DNA of 64,000 bases. It comes from Rhynochetos jubatus (Eukaryota; Chordata; Aves; Eurypygiformes; Rhynochetidae). The position numbers were made by a program, and so were the translations under genes. Location of the stretch: the NCBI GenBank assembly GCA_027574665.1, contig CM050655.1, positions 10,535,170 through 10,599,169 of the forward strand, read 5' to 3'. This document shows, in pieces, positions 26,301 to 41,300 of this stretch; positions within the stretch are counted from its first letter, which is position 1; each line of letters starts with the position of its first letter. The notes beneath the pieces were generated by a model that saw nothing but the letters and a program-made list of their open reading frames with translations, did no database searches and was not told the DNA's origin.

Positions 26301-29300
26301 AGGAAAAGGAAAGGGACAGATGAGAAAAAAAATCACTGAAGTCTGGAGAGGTAGGGAAGGAAATAGATGAGCCTGAAGAAAGCACTTCATGATGCAGGAA
26401 TGTGTGGTGAGAAGAGTAAGCAGGGCCAAAGAGAAATCAATACATCCAAAAAGGGAACTTGTTCATGGTGTAGTGATTTACAGAATACAAAGCAAGTGTT
26501 CTGGAAAACTGCTGCTATCCACACATTCAGAAAAGGGAGAAAATAGAACAGATGATGCTTGTAAAGGAAAAAAAATGATAACATGATGAAGAAACATATA
26601 CATTTGCTTCCTAGGGCAGTAAAGTTGCAGAACATAATGAGATCTGAAGGGAAACAAACTCAACCTTCGAGGAAGCTGGAAATGCATTCTGGCAGCTATC
26701 AAAGATATGTAGCAAATGAAGATCAGTCTAAAAGGTAAACAGAAATGGTGCAGTCTTTATTTTCCTTCAGAAAATTACAGGAAGATACCAAGGGCCAAAC
26801 CATGCCTTGACAAAGCTCTCCGAGGACAAATGTAAAACAAAGGGACAACAGGAAGGACTGGGAAAGGTGACAACAGAATTGAAAGGCTTCGTGGGCAGCG
26901 AGTTTCTATCAAATGACAGGATACTGCCACTCTCAAGAACCACAAAATAACAGACCTTTATCAATAACATATAAATTCCTTCCATGAAACAGGCTGCCCC
27001 TGTTGTCACTTAGTTAGTCTTCCAATGAAGAAAGACCTTCTGAACATTGTAGCTGATCACAGGGAACTGAGGAAAAGCCAGGGGAAAAAGGGTACGACCA
27101 CGGAGAGTTAATAGGAAAGCTGAGAGTTGGTTTAAGTAAGAGTGATCCGCATGCGCTGAAGTCCTGATATTTTTTGTGATTAATCAACTAATTAAGTAGT
27201 ACTGATTGCTCTGCATAAAACCTCAAAGCTGAAAACATTCTCAGAACAGGTACCACTATGCAGCCAAGCGGTTGCAGCTTCCACAGGCCCTTGCCAGTGT
27301 TCTATTTAATTTGGTTACTCACAAGACGGGCTATCAACTTCCCTTTCAGATTCAAAATCTGACACCAGTAGGGAAGGGACAGCTACAGGGGTGCAAACCC
27401 ATCAAAAGGTAATCAAAATAGCAATTTCAGAGACTCTCACATCAGTGGTGCAGCCAGCCACGCCACCCCCACCATCTGAAAGCACATCCCTCAGGTCAGA
27501 TGCTGCCACGATGTTCCTGACCTTTTATTCTAATGGAAGTGTAGAAAAGAAAAGCACTTCAAGTTCTTGTACTGAAGGCAAGATATCTCTGAATAAAATA
27601 CTTAAGAGCGTGCTTAATATTCTTATCAGGACTTGTTAATTAATTCTCACAATGCTTCTCACAGGTAGAGCAGAAAGATTGTGCTATTACAGAGCAACCA
27701 TATCAGTATCTATACAGCGATAGACAGTAAAACGGTCTAGAATAGCTAAAATATTTCTGTTTAAGAAAATACAGATTTACGGGGAAGTGATTTTTTTTCC
27801 TGCTTCAAATAAAGACTAAGATTTTTAAACTCTGCTTGACAAGCATGAAACATAACCACCCCGAACAATCAATGCATTTACATGTACCTATCTGCCGCTT
27901 TGGAACATCCAGGCCCTAAGAAACTTTGACATTGCTGAAATGACAAAGACTACGTGTGAAACAAATCTGCACCAGTATCACCTTGCTTTTCAGTGTTCAT
28001 CTAAATCCCTCTTGATAAAAGCCCTTTTAGAGTCCTTCACGGTGACACACACCTATTATACAAAACACGAAGAAGGTTTGTATCAAGCTAAAAACTTCGT
28101 CTAACCCGAGCCCTCCTCCTTTGTTGTGTAATAGGCTGTAGTTCGGGGATTTTTACCAATTTCAGTCATTAGTGGGTATATGAAGAAAAAAATCCTCTAC
28201 TCTGCAACGCCGCTCTTTTTTTATGAGATCTTATGGCCCTGTGCAAACAGCAACCTCCTGTTCTTTTCAAGTATCTTCATGGAGACTCCTGGGAAGATTT
28301 CCCCTGGGTAAGAAGGCTTTGAGGGGGTGTAAGTCAGACACACACTCCTGAGCCCTCCATGTCACCAAGGATCTGGGTGAAGCAGCACTATCTCTTCTCA
28401 AGACTATTTTGAAAGGGAAATCCACAGTGCCATCTCTAGAGCAGTTAACAGCTCCATCTCTGAGACATCTCATTAGAGGTAATGACAGCCTCTCTGTTTC
28501 CCACGCTTTAAAAAGTGATCCCTAATCAAACACACAGTGGAGGTATGCAGCAACCTCCCTAGATATTCCTACATATTTGACACCACCTTATTTTATTCTG
28601 AACCTCCAGATAATTAGTCATGTCTGAACAGCGTCAAAAACCTCAGGCTTTCAAAGGTAAACCCAAGCACGATAGCTATTTCTGAAGCATTTGGCTGAAC
28701 AAATGGCAAGAGAAAAAGTATTTTCAATGGAAACATGCCTTCTCACTGTTGCACCCAATCTGCAGGCACTGTCTTTACAGCAAGTTACAAGATATCCATT
28801 GTTAGGCATCAGGGGAATTCTTAATGGGATTCCAGAAGCGTTAACGCTCATGTAGAGTCCTTCCTCAGGAAAGGAGCTATTAAATTGAGGGTTCAACATT
28901 CTGTGAGAAATAAGGACACTGAGATGGTCATTTAAGTACCTGATTGAAGGGTTCCAGTGCAAACATAAACACAAATATATGTGTCAGCAAGTGCTGCAGG
29001 GACCTTGTGCCTCAGGAGCTGACAGCTGGGTCATCCGGAGCACGAGACCAGCCTGGCAGAGGCTGGATCTGCAGGGGAGAGTGGTCAAGAAACTACTGTT
29101 CAGTGCCCCACAGGGCCTGCCATCGGCCTGTCCTAACTGAACAGATTTCCTGAAGAAATTCCTGTGAAGGACAGTTTTAGCATAAAACAAGACATATCTT
29201 TTAGGAAATTTACTGAATAAAAGAAAATTGCATGCAGACAACAAGTTTAAATCTCATAAGAGACAGGAAGACTAGTGCTAAGAACAGTGATTCTATCATA

Positions 29301-29410
29301 ACAAACATCCTTCTCTGTGCATTGCTTACCACAGCTGGGAATGACATAAGACAACTCCCAGAAAGAAGAAGTGTCCCCTAACAGGTGCCTAATGGTGAGC
29401 AGCTATTTTA

Positions 29411-29438
29411 TGTGTGTGTGTATATATATATATATATG
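29411..29438 (+). repeat. (TG)n(TA)n dinucleotide microsatellite
   Basis: Five TG units run directly into about nine TA units. Alternating purine-pyrimidine tracts of this kind are length-polymorphic and can adopt non-B DNA. Confidence 0.9.
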
Positions 29439-32400
29439 AAAAAGAATTGCACAGAAGTGGGAGAAATACAAGCCAATTGATTGGTTCAAGTTCCAGTTTT
29501 CAGCACTTGCCTCACTTGGTAACTTCCTTGCTGAAGTTAAAAGGAAATGTTGTACACAGAATCCAGTAATAATTCTTGAGAAAGCAACCAGACAATCAGT
29601 CTTGTGCAACCCAAAATATTCTACTCCCTCATTAGATACCCACGGAGAGTTTGTTGGGTACCTTTTGTGACTGACCCACAGAGTCAGACCAGGACCTCTG
29701 AAGACTGCCTGTCTGTGAGCCTCAGGAGCTCCTGGCCACCTGCCCAGGCAGCAGAGCCAGCCGCACCACTCCTCCTGCCTCCTTCCCACAAGGATTGCCT
29801 GACCACCAGCTGGGTTTAATGCAGTCCTGCAGCAGTGGGACAGCACAGGGTGTGCCTCATCCAGCCCCGGACCAGCCACCACTGCCAACAGGGAAGGCAA
29901 AGTCCACCAAAGCTTTTATCTAAAAGGTCACTTATTTTCCATTTGGGTTTAAGCCTTCTAAAATAAAAGGTTTCATTGTCAGATATCCACTTACACTGAA
30001 AGAATAAACAGTTCACTGGAGATTATTTTAGTTAGGGGTGTTGCCCAAATATTTTCAAGACGTGAAACAAAGGGAACTACAGAGGGTAAGGAAGGGCAGC
30101 TGTTCTCTCTATGGGCTGCCACTGCCCCAGCCTTACTGGGTACTTAGCTGTCAGACCAGAAATATTCTCTTACTGCAAGAAGAATCTGCACTGATAGCAA
30201 GAGTTCCTTGAATTTTATTTGGGAGAGTGGGTAGATGTAACTGGAAACATTAACTGTCACCAAAAATTACACATTCTGAGGCAGGAATATTTTTTTAATA
30301 AGAAGTCTGTAATAGAAAAATTGCATTCAATTCAGCTTTCAAAAAAACTAAGATGAAATAATGGATTTTTCCAACTGCTGTTTCAAATCTCATAGAATGA
30401 ATTTTTTAAAAACAGTTAGGAGTTTAATTTTGTTTGCATTTTCTGGTTTATATCTTCTCAGAAGGATGATAAAAGGAGCAAAGATGCCTTTATGGCTTTT
30501 CAAAGCACCATTCTCATATGTTGCTGACAGGGCTTAAAAACTAATGATGGATCTCTAATCCACTATGGAATACATTGTGTGCTACATGTAGCCGTTATTG
30601 TGTATTAAAAAATTACGGGCTCAGAACTCGTACCTTCTTTAGGAGCAGCAACAGCTCTGCCGTATCCCTTGCTGTATGTTTCCAGATTCGCTTTCTGACA
30701 CCACAGTAAATTAGTAAAAGCAGTGTGGCATTTTGAAGAAGACCCTTTCTCTTGCTACAGTTTAAGGATATTCCTAAGACGAGATACACCAAGCTCCTTT
30801 TGCATGGCTGGCATTAAGGTCTGAAAGACCCTTGCAGGAAACTGTCTGTTTTCATTTTCCCATTATCCATTCTTGGCTAGCTCTTGCTTACTTTGGTGTA
30901 ACAGTCAGCTGTGAGCTTAGAAAACCATTTGATACTGATTGTAAATCTGCAAACAGACTCTCCTTGAAAGAGTAGATACTCTCAAACCCAAAACAAGACT
31001 TTGACAACTGTGAACTCCACAGATCATACCCTTTAAAGCCTCTTTTTAGGAATTATTTGCCAATCACTAGTGAAACAGGCAATGAATTTTTAAAGCTATG
31101 TTTTCTATAACTTTTACAGTCAGACTTAATACCTACTTCAGTTACCATAACAAGTGTTGCAACAGATGCTTTTGGGTTTAATGAAGACAGTCAAGCAGAT
31201 TTATTGCCTATTTCTTCTAGAGGTGACTGAATAATTTTCAGCAAATAACTTCCTCTAGTATAGTCTTTATTCTTGTGCCTATATTGAACGGCATATATCA
31301 GACTGCAGTTCTTCCTCTGAGAAATTAATCACTTCAGTTCTTTGCAGATCAGTCAAATCTGCTGCAACTCCCAGTCACTCCAGTGACACAGTCCTGTTTG
31401 TCTTTCCCTCGCCAGCTGAGCATGCCGTCCCCCATGAGAAGATCTCCTGTGTATGAGCTACAGGGGTATAACTTTGAGAACACTCAGCATTCCTTCAAGG
31501 CTGTTCATGATGCAGCTCCGTCTTTGCAATCATTTTCCCACTGGCTGTAGCTTTTGGAATACGGACTCGGTTCCCACAGGCCAAGCAGATAATGTATCAT
31601 ATGGACTGTTAAGCGGAGACTGCTCACACATTCTCAGCAGTTCAGGCAGAATTGAATTTTGATGCCACAAGTATGTGAGGTTGTTTCTGGACAAGTCTGG
31701 CTGCTTCTGCCATACGGAAGGAATATGAAGGGACAAACCACAGGTGAAGTCCCAGCAATGCACTCTGGTGAGTGGAGCCTACTATTCCTGCTATCAGGTG
31801 AGAGAGAATGGAAAATATGAGGAGTGCTCCTTCCCTGCCCCAACATAGCTGCCTTTCCCACTTCCCAGCCCTTCTCATGGAGCAGTAGCAATAGCTGGCA
31901 AGCCCCACAGAGCAGTCAAATGCATCACTAGAACTAAAGCCGATGCTACACTTGCAGCCACTTGCCCCTGAGCTGCCTGCTTTGCGTGCGCCTTGAGACA
32001 TCCTGCCTTCAAGCCCATGTATGCGAGAAGTTCTTCCCGTGTACAGGATCTGCCTGTGGAAGGATCAATTATCATATTTCAGAAATACCTGCAGAAGATT
32101 TTGAGTGACTGCAGTAAGCGTAAGCAATATACCAATTTAACTGCTTTGTGTTATAGGATGCCCACTCATTGAGGCTGAAGAGCCAAGCTAACTTGGAAAG
32201 AAAGAAGAAAAGCAATGCAGCCCAAAGCAGATTCGCATGTGTATGCCCAGCTCCGCTAGACATGGCAGGGTAGAGGAGATAAACCTTGCATCCTGTACCC
32301 ATAGGTATCCCTAGGACGGGATCTGGTTCATTTTCACGGTACTTGCACTGTATTGGTCACAGCTCAGGTCTAAATACACGTGAGCCTGGAAAGCTTTTCT

Positions 32401-35226
32401 ATGCACAAATTCTCAGCCTGCTTGTAAAAATAACCGGCATTTGCACTACTGAAAATCAGAGTCGCCGTGGGGTTATGAGTACTCTGTAACCTCAGCTATA
32501 ACGTCTCTGAGGATCGAGACAGGCAAAAGTTCACATGGTTGTTGATGGTTGTAAGGTTGTATTTTCAGATCTCTCTGAACAGAAAGCAAGCCGGTTGTGG
32601 TCCTCATACTACGCTTCACTGAATTGAACAAGACTACAGAAACATTTAATAAATTTAATACACAGTAAAACATTACCACATAAAGTGATTTCTTGCAGAG
32701 ATTTATTCATATTTCTGACCAAAAAAAAGGTTAAGTTCCTCAAAATCCTCACAGAAATAACCCTACTTTTTATTTTAAGTAAATGGCCTAAGTTTTTACA
32801 AAACTGTGAAATAGCTACTGTGTGCTGTTAATGACATCAAACATAATCAACTTCAAAAGTTCACATGCAATATCCAGGAGGAAGAACTTCCAAGGAATTT
32901 GCTGCAATCAGTTCAAATGAGGCAGATGGGTAGGAATATGCAACTCCTATGATTCAGAGTCAGTGCCAATGTAGACTACGACATCAGACATACTCAGCGA
33001 CATTGTTGTACAAGAGAGGTCCCATTGTAGCACGCTGCATTAACAGCAGCAAAACCCTTGAGAATATTCCAGGCCTTGTCAGCCCAGACTGCTTTGATGA
33101 ATGGTATAAACAGAAGATGAAATAATCACTCACTAGTTTACAAGCACTGAAGTACAGCTATTAAAGATTTGTAGTCTGCATTATGACAGTGGCACAGTCA
33201 TGCTTGGCAAACAGGACAATATCTCAGCGTATGGTTGTCGGATTTCCCAAATTCCCATGTTCATTTTATATCCCTGAGGCTTATACCTCCAAGGACTTAG
33301 GGTTCTCCTCCCTCACACTGTATTTCCCTACAGAAAACAACTGAGACTAGCAAATTCAAGGGGGTTGTTTGTCTGCTTGTCAGCACTTAGATAATGTCTG
33401 TCATTCAAGAACGTCAATCTTTGTAGTTAGTTAATGATAACATAAACCCTCATTACTTAAAATAAAGATTTAACAGACCATTTTAAGGAAACTAAACAGC
33501 ACAAGGTTAATTACAGAGCATACTTGGTCTAGGGAACAAAGCCGGCATGATCATCTGGGTCACTGACTCCAATTCTTTGCAATCACGGGAAATTACAATC
33601 AAGAGGTCAAGAACACACAGTCCTGTGAACACCAAGGATTATTTCCTAAATCTTAGACCACTGGTTTCAACCTGTGGTTCACAGACCAATCTAGGCAATT
33701 AAAAAAAAAATCTAGTCTGTTCTCAGTACATTTAAATTACCACTTCCCGTCGGAACTTTTCCAGAAGCATAGAAATTGAAAAAAAAAACTTGAAAACAAC
33801 TGGCCTACAACCACCCCAAAGCCTACAGTAACAGGCCAAAGGCCAGAACTACAGTGCGACTCAGGAGGAGAGCAGAGGGAATTCAGGCTGTCATGCTGGA
33901 CCCAACAATATCAAGAAATGTGTTCTATCAAATAGTCCAGACAATCCCAAGAAATGGATCACAACCCACACAACACAGAGAGTGAAAATGAAACAAGTAG
34001 CATGTCTCCACTTATGTCACCAGGGAGAAAAATTCCTCCACAAGTCCAAATCTAGTTTAACCCATTCCTGGTTTAAGCAAGCGCTGGTTAGCAAGGACAG
34101 AATTAACCACTAGGTGCAGCAGCCTAATACACCGAACATCCCATCACTTCCATTGGGCAGCCTGGTACTTTGGGTGATAACAGGATGATAGCAAAGAGAA
34201 GGGAGGGAAGGAAATAAGGGATGAAGCAAAAGACTACCATGCACCTTAAAGCTTCAGTTCAAGAGCCTGATCCCTTCTTGGGCCCTACAAGGAGCAAAAG
34301 GAGGCATGAGGTGTGCGATAATGCTACATGAGCACAGGGAAGAACAACTCCAATCCCAAGGACACCTACAAAACATAAAATTTTGTCCTCCTCGTCCTGC
34401 TGTACAGAGCAGAGGACGGCAAGCACATGAGAAACGGCATTGGGAGCCCCGTTTCCCTTCAGCTAGCAACTGTCATTCACGAGCAACCAGAGTTAGTCAA
34501 ACTTCCACAATTTCACACTTAATCCAGGACCAGCATCCAGAAAACCGATTGACCTTTCTCTGTATCAAGGTAACTAATACTCTCAACAAGTTTACTTCCT
34601 ATATTAATATTTTTAAATAGATTAGAGATAAATAAAGAGATAAAGTAAGTTGTAAAATCCCATCAAAGAGAGAATATAATTACGGGGAGAATGGAATAAT
34701 ACTTTTTTAAGCCAATATATCCATCTTGAGACAACCTTCAATATACTTTAGAACATTTCAAGCAATTTTATCAGGATTTAGGAAGGAAAAAGAATGCCTT
34801 GAGGCCAGCCCTGTCAGCAAATATTTCCCATCTTCAGCTTAAATCTCAATATTATTCCAGATGAATGCACTGCAGGCACACTTTTTTAAAGCACTGTGAA
34901 CACTCTATTACATTGATGGGCACATTTTTCCCATGCGAGCCATTATTTGCAAATATGGACACTCTGGAAAAAAAAAGGTAACTGTTAATCGTTTGGAAAG
35001 AACACAGACACGCTTCACACTAACAACCTCTCATTAAGAAACTCAAAGGACATTTTTAAGTTAGATTTATGAGACCAAGACCAAAGTACATCTGCATTTG
35101 TCTCTCTCTACGGTTTCATGAAGATAATGATTTTGTCATGTCTGTTGGAAAACTTTCTGGCCAAAAGCTAAAATAATTTGACTTTGTCTTTTTTCTCTAC
35201 TATTTCTGGTGATGCTATACCAATTT

Positions 35227-35262
35227 AAAAAAAAAAAAAAAAGAGAGAGAAAAAAGAGAGAG
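35227..35262 (+). repeat. Poly-A followed by GA-rich microsatellite
   Basis: A16 is followed by two GA-repeat blocks separated by A5, giving an uninterrupted 36-base purine tract. Confidence 0.85.
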
Positions 35263-37130
35263 TTGCAAAGTTTGCATAAAAACAAGCCTTTTTTCAGAAT
35301 TTTTTTCATTTTCTCTCATGTATGCTTAGGTGAGCTTTAGACCAGCCTCCTCAGCTGGTTTGCATTTTATCAACTGTATCCTAAGTTATTCTATCAAATC
35401 TCAACCTATTTATTAACATTATAATAATATCCTAAATCTTGAAGATCCCACTTAAAATTCTCAGCTTCAAAGTTCATTTTCCAAAGGCCCCAGGACCTAT
35501 GACTATGCCCCAATTAGTCTAACAATGTGACAAGCTATTTGCAAGTCATACATTCAAAGTAACCCTGAAGAGATGGAGATATATTTTTAAAAGACAGAAC
35601 TCTCTAAATCCATGTATTTATTTGTATTTCCTAAGTCAAATACACCTCACCACCAAAGTAGCTGGGAACAGATTTAAATGGCAAATTGACACAAGCCTTC
35701 CTGTTGCCTCAAAGCACTTTCCAGGGGCACTGGAGCCCACGGAGCCCTCCCAGCCGTCGCTATGATGTTCAACATTCAAAGAAACTCCTCCTATTTCTTC
35801 TTCAACCTCAGAGAGAACGATCTTACCGTATTAGTTGAGCAAACTGTCCGAGGAAGTGAACTGAGCGATGCAGGCTCACGCCTTTTTCTGCCTCGATCAT
35901 CTAGTGACTGAGTTAAACCTGAGTTTACCTAGGTGAGGTGTCATGTGTATGTATGATATGTGTTTTCCTCTAGGGCCTTGCACGCTAGTTCTCCGGTCTC
36001 GTGTGCTGCATTTTACAGTGTACAAATTTTACAGTTAACTTACACTCCACACACAGGTTTTGTACAGAGGTGAACTACATCCTTGGGCAATCAGCAGTGC
36101 TATTGCCATAGAAACAAATAAAATCAGCCCAACTTTAAACATTATAAGTCTGTCACAAGTTACAAACTGTATGCTTTTCTCTCCTTCAAGCCCAAAAGAA
36201 CATCAACATTTTAAAGCACACTGTCTTTTTACATACACGAGGGAGATCCAAAACAATCTATTTCCCTATTAATCACCCCCCAAAATAGCTTATTCATTTA
36301 TTTTTCTGAGAAAATGAACTTCAGAGCCAAAACATCACATTCATCCTGATGCAAGCCTTCCTCTTATAGTTTTCTTTCGGAGATGTGCCACTTCCACTGA
36401 CTCAACACAACCATTCATAATTTCTCAGGGCAAGAGACAAGACTCCAGTTTACAAATAATCACCCTACAGGCCAGCAACAATAAAAGACCAGTTAGCAAG
36501 ATTAGCAAAATCCAGTTTAGAGCCCCACTGCTGCCATGAGTGCAGGACATGAACTCCTGTCCTTGATCAACAAACCTTATTTCCTGCATACCCATCAGGT
36601 GCTTTTCTGCACGTTGAGCCGTGTAAAGGACAATGTCTCTTTGGAGATGATTAGCACAAGAAAATGAAAAAGCATTACAATTATGACAATACATAACCTG
36701 ACTTCTAGTTCATGGACATTTTATGAAGCACTTTTTGACTAAATTACTATTTTAGTCTGAATGCGCTTAACTGTCAGCATTGCCAGAATGGCCTATAGCA
36801 AATATAACTGACCACTGTTGTAATTTCTTTTTCACATTCCTGATACTTTGCCATTCTTTAGAGCTACTGTGATGCTCTCGAGGAGCACCTCTGGTTTCTT
36901 GTCCGTGTGTGTTCTCCATCTCCTTAGGACTGAGATACACAGGAAGATACCTGCCGTATCAGTGAAAGCAGGATGAGAGACTTAATTCTTTAATACTGCC
37001 CAGGTTCACTGCAGCAGGAAACACAGAGGAAGCTGTGTGAAACATAAAGGTTTTCCCTGACAGTCACTGAAAGGCACTCAGCCTCCCAGAGACACACACT
37101 GCTTTTCTGTAATGCAGTCCCTCTTCTTTT

Positions 37131-37168
37131 AATGTAAATGGAAAAGATAAATGTAAATGGAAAAGACA
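37131..37168 (+). repeat. Two-copy 19-bp tandem repeat
   Basis: The unit AATGTAAATGGAAAAGATA (37131-37149) is followed at once by a copy differing at one base (T to C; 37150-37168). It is a recent-looking small tandem duplication. Confidence 0.9.
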
Positions 37169-38136
37169 AGCCCTTGGTTTTCTCATGCAGAAAGAGTAAC
37201 CGTTTACAAACCTTAGAATATGCTCTGAAAAACATCTGTCTACTGCTGCCAACAGATGTTGTCATCATGATGATTAAAATGCAACGGAAATAGAATAATC
37301 CAGCAAATCACAAAAAGCACGTTCATAAAATCTATTGAATTGAGCAGTGGCAGGGCAGAGGGAAGTACGGGGGGAACACCATGCTACCAAACAAGAGAAG
37401 ACAGGTGAAAAAAAGACATCAGGATTTGGAGAAATAGCTTACATTTACAAACCTCACTAGGAAGCAAAATGATGAATCTGCTGTCCACAGAAAATTGGGC
37501 ATGGCTGGAAGTGAGGCAGTGGCTCTGAAAAGAACAACTGCAGTCAGGAAATGTATGTCTCACCAGCCAGATACCTTGGAGAGACTGGAGTTGTGGTGAA
37601 GACCCCAGGCATAAAGACACCAGCTCCAACTCTATGGTCTCTGACTTGGCAATAAGACACTAAGAATAAACCAAATGGATAAGGAAGCTCCTTCTGAGAT
37701 AAATATGAGGTTACTGAAAAAAAAATCTCATGAAAGACGGCAAAATGCCTTTAGAGAACTAGGACTGCAGCTTTGATTCCAAAAGAATAGGCATCACTAG
37801 TCACTGCACTGCCCAGATGACTCTGAGTTTTAGCTGGTATTCCTAAGCAAGGGTGTAAAGGCAAAGAGGACACACCATGGTCACAAAAACATAAACTGCC
37901 CTCAACTCACGATAAGGCATTAAGCCTTTAGAACCCCATTGGTGAACCAACTTTGCCACAGCAGTGCCACTGCCATGGAGAGAGAAGCGAGGGAAAGATG
38001 AGTCCAGTCACCTGCTTTAAGCTGTCTGTAGTCACACTAAACAACAGCACTGCTGCTTGCCTGCGCAGCTGACTTGGTGAGTGCCCATCGGGAGGCAAGA
38101 CAAGGCCCCACTGGCTGCCGAAGCACCGTAACATAT

Positions 38137-38174
38137 GTAATGGGTGGCTGAGTAATGTAGGTAATGGGTGGTTG
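38137..38174 (+). repeat. Two-copy direct repeat with 24-bp period
   Basis: GTAATGGGTGGCTG at 38137 recurs as GTAATGGGTGGTTG at 38161. The intervening sequence also ends in a similar AATGTAG string, suggesting local slippage duplication. Confidence 0.75.
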
Positions 38175-38300
38175 GGGATACCCTGCGCACAGAAGCCTTG
38201 CTGCAAGGCTTCCTCCCAAGCGTTCCCTAAGAGTGACCACACACAATCCGTCAGCTCTCTTAAAACTTACTGGGGTTTTTTTAAAGTAAAAAAATAAAAC

Positions 38301-38313
38301 TTTTTTTTTTTTT
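38301..38313 (+). repeat. T13 homopolymer
   Basis: A run of thirteen T sits between two A-rich tracts (38286-38299 and 38333-38341), so the local sequence can also fold on itself. No element body was recognised. Confidence 0.8.
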
Positions 38314-41300
38314 AAGTAATACAAAAAAAAATGAAACGAGAAATTATTTTTCACGTGGACCATACAATGCTTTAATCCAGGTATAGGTATTCTCATTTCA
38401 AGCTGCCCTGGACAAGTGACTCTCTACAAGCAGCGGATCAATCAACCTCAACTTCTGCTGGACTGTATCTTTCCCCATCTTGTCCTGTAACCACACTTTG
38501 GAAATGCCTTTTCTTCTCTCAGGGAGAGAAATGCCTTCCATGGGCTTATTATTTGCAGGCATATTACTTGCTAACGCTGTGGCACCCCTGCCCTTCTCCA
38601 GCCTCTTTCAAAACGCAGAGCCATGCTGTGCAAGCCTCTCGCTCAGACCAGCGGAAGCACAAGCTTTTTCTGTTTCTGTTTGGGTCACTAAGTCCTACCT
38701 GTATCAAACCCACTGTTACTTCCACAGTAACTCAAGTACTTCAGGACAAAGGCAAGCTGAAAGAAAAGAAAAATAACATTCCAGTAAAAATAAACTTAAA
38801 GCAGATAATTGGGCTGTTCCCTTTTATTTTTTTTGTGCACTTGAACATCCTAGCCCTCTGTGTTTTGACCCTTGCAGACATCACATCCTAAGTTTCTTTT
38901 CTCTGAGCCTCTCAAATAGCTGTTCTCATTCCAAAAATATCCTCAAGTAGGATAGAAAATGGACAAAACATCAGTCCTCTAGATTAAAATGCAGCTAATA
39001 TTCCACACAAGACAATGCTCAGTTTATACCAGAGTTTTCCCTGGAGTTCTAAAGCATTCTTGAGATCAACATAAAAATCAAGTCAAGGCTTTGCAAACAC
39101 AAAGAAAAGATGCTGAGAGGCTCTGTCTCCCCTAAACCAACTCCTCCTTCCACCATCCCAAGTTTTACCTTTATTCAGGAGCAGAGATGTTAAGGAAACA
39201 ATGGGCAACGGAAATGCTGCTCTAGGTCATTACACAGCCTCTCCAGTGAAAGTATTACCAAGCAGCAAATAATTGGCATTTCCTAAATATCAAGTAATGC
39301 TATAACGTAGAGTCATTTACCCGCTGACACAGACAATTCTCATTAACTTTACAAAGGTTCTTTTACATGGAAAATCCTTTTATTCACTTTCTAAATAAGA
39401 ACTAACCAGATCGTCGATGAGATTTTGAGGATACTGAAAGTATTCCATCAGCAATGCTACTAGTTCAAATCTCAAAGACTCAGATAAGTATGTTAAAAAG
39501 CAGAGGATTAAATGACCAGACTGAGAAACAGGATACATAATGAGAGCTTGGACACACTGGGAGTCTTTGGTTTGAGCTTGTATGTTTTAAGAGAGAAAGT
39601 CATTTCTTAGACATTATTCTGCGGAATATAGGGGGAAAAAATGTTTTCTTACTGTCCTTTTACTCCCTCTATGAAAGGTTGCTAAGGGAATGGTTCTCAG
39701 TAAGGTCAAGCAGTAGAAACCCCGCTGTGTGTTTTAATGCAACCAAACACCACTTCAAATTAATGCCTCTTGGGTCTTTTTACCTTTAAGCAGTGGCTGT
39801 TAGCGCTTTCCAGTATTAATTCTTACTGCATATCTGAATATATAATAGGCAAAAGGTAAAAAAATGGGCAGGCACCAAGATGCTACAACAGTGTCAAAGG
39901 AACGGAACTTCACAAAAGCGAGGCTAGGATAGGCGGCCTCTTTCTGATAAGACATACCTTCCAAGCTATAAAAAGCACTCCAAACCCACAAACCTGAACA
40001 CAGTTTCAATCAGGCCTCCAAATTATAATTCAACGCAGGCTATTAGGAAAAACATAAAAGAAACCCTTTCAACATATTTCTCAATTCACATATTTATTAT
40101 CTTAAAGTTATGTAAATGAAAGAAATCTCGGCATATTAGCATATCATTATTATCTGCCTTTGAAATGATTACAGATCCACATACGATATAAAATGAGGTT
40201 CTCAAAATGTTGCATGCTATTTAATGGTCTCACTTCAATTTTCTCATGGACAAGAATCCTAATAACCAAAGAGCTACACTAAGGATCAGCATTACCCACC
40301 CCCTTTCCACGGTGAAGGGTGAAATGGAAAGGATTCTCAGGATGGCACCTGAATTTCAACTTCAGAGGTGACCCATTTTTGTGTAAGGTAGTCTGCATAA
40401 CTTGTATGTGCCTTGTGCATAAAACACTTTGTTCCTTGGTCTGAAACCTGGCCTCTTTCAACAGGTTTCCAAATGGAAAGAACCACAGGGCATTTCTGTA
40501 CATAAGAAAACTCACTGGAAGTCCTATTACATTAAAAAAAATAGAAGTCAAAATGCAAAATATAAAATTTAAGTCATTTTTCAAAATCATCAACTTAAAT
40601 ATCTGTATTTTATGGAAAAATCTCTTGCCAGAAAAGCAATAGCTGCATGGGCCATTTCCATTCTAGCAGGGCACTTTCAGATAAACAAAGACATCAGCTA
40701 AAAAACAACAAAAAAAAAGGTTTAATTTCATATAATTATAAGAGTCAAACGGCATTATGATTCCAACAGTGCATTCTAAGTAAATTTTTTCTGAGGGGTA
40801 AATTGAAAAACCACCTCTAAGCATGAGACGACAGAGACAAATAAAGGCACAGCAGGAATTCCCCTCAGAGGAAATTTATTATGCACAAAAGTATGAAAAA
40901 CAATTTGATCTTTGCCTAAAAGATGAATAAGAGTTTGACTATGGTTCCTCTGAAATGGCAAAAAGTTAAATCCAAAGTAACTATTTCAGCCACAGCCTTA
41001 GTGCGATACAGTCCTACAGTCAGGCACTGCTGCAGTTGTGTAACTAGGCTTTGTTTTGTTTTCCTTCTGGTAAATAACTATAGTAAGCCATGAGCAGTTT
41101 TAATAAACATGATGATATCCCCTCTGTTCAAAGGATGGACAGTTTTAACTCCATTCACTGTATGGCTCAGCCATAGCATGATAAATCACATCAAAATATT
41201 AAATTCATCTCATTCTGCAAGTACGAAGATATAATTTAAAATGTAATACTTAGAAAGTCAACCCTCTAATCATCTGTAGCTAGAAGAGTCTGAACACAGA

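Larger units (their letters stand above)
22468..35226. other. GRID1: Intronic sequence, mostly unique
   Basis: No exon or RNA gene was recognised. The interval holds the A18 run (23309), a purine-biased stretch (about 26230-26400), a TG/TA dinucleotide repeat (29411-29438) and a locally GC-richer patch at about 29700-29890 that produces a 165-codon minus-strand frame (29403-29900) with no recognisable domain. Confidence 0.55.

Noticed and set aside
29403..29900. 165-codon minus-strand open frame
   Set aside because: It runs into a TA/TG microsatellite at its 3' end and shows no recognisable domain; likely chance.
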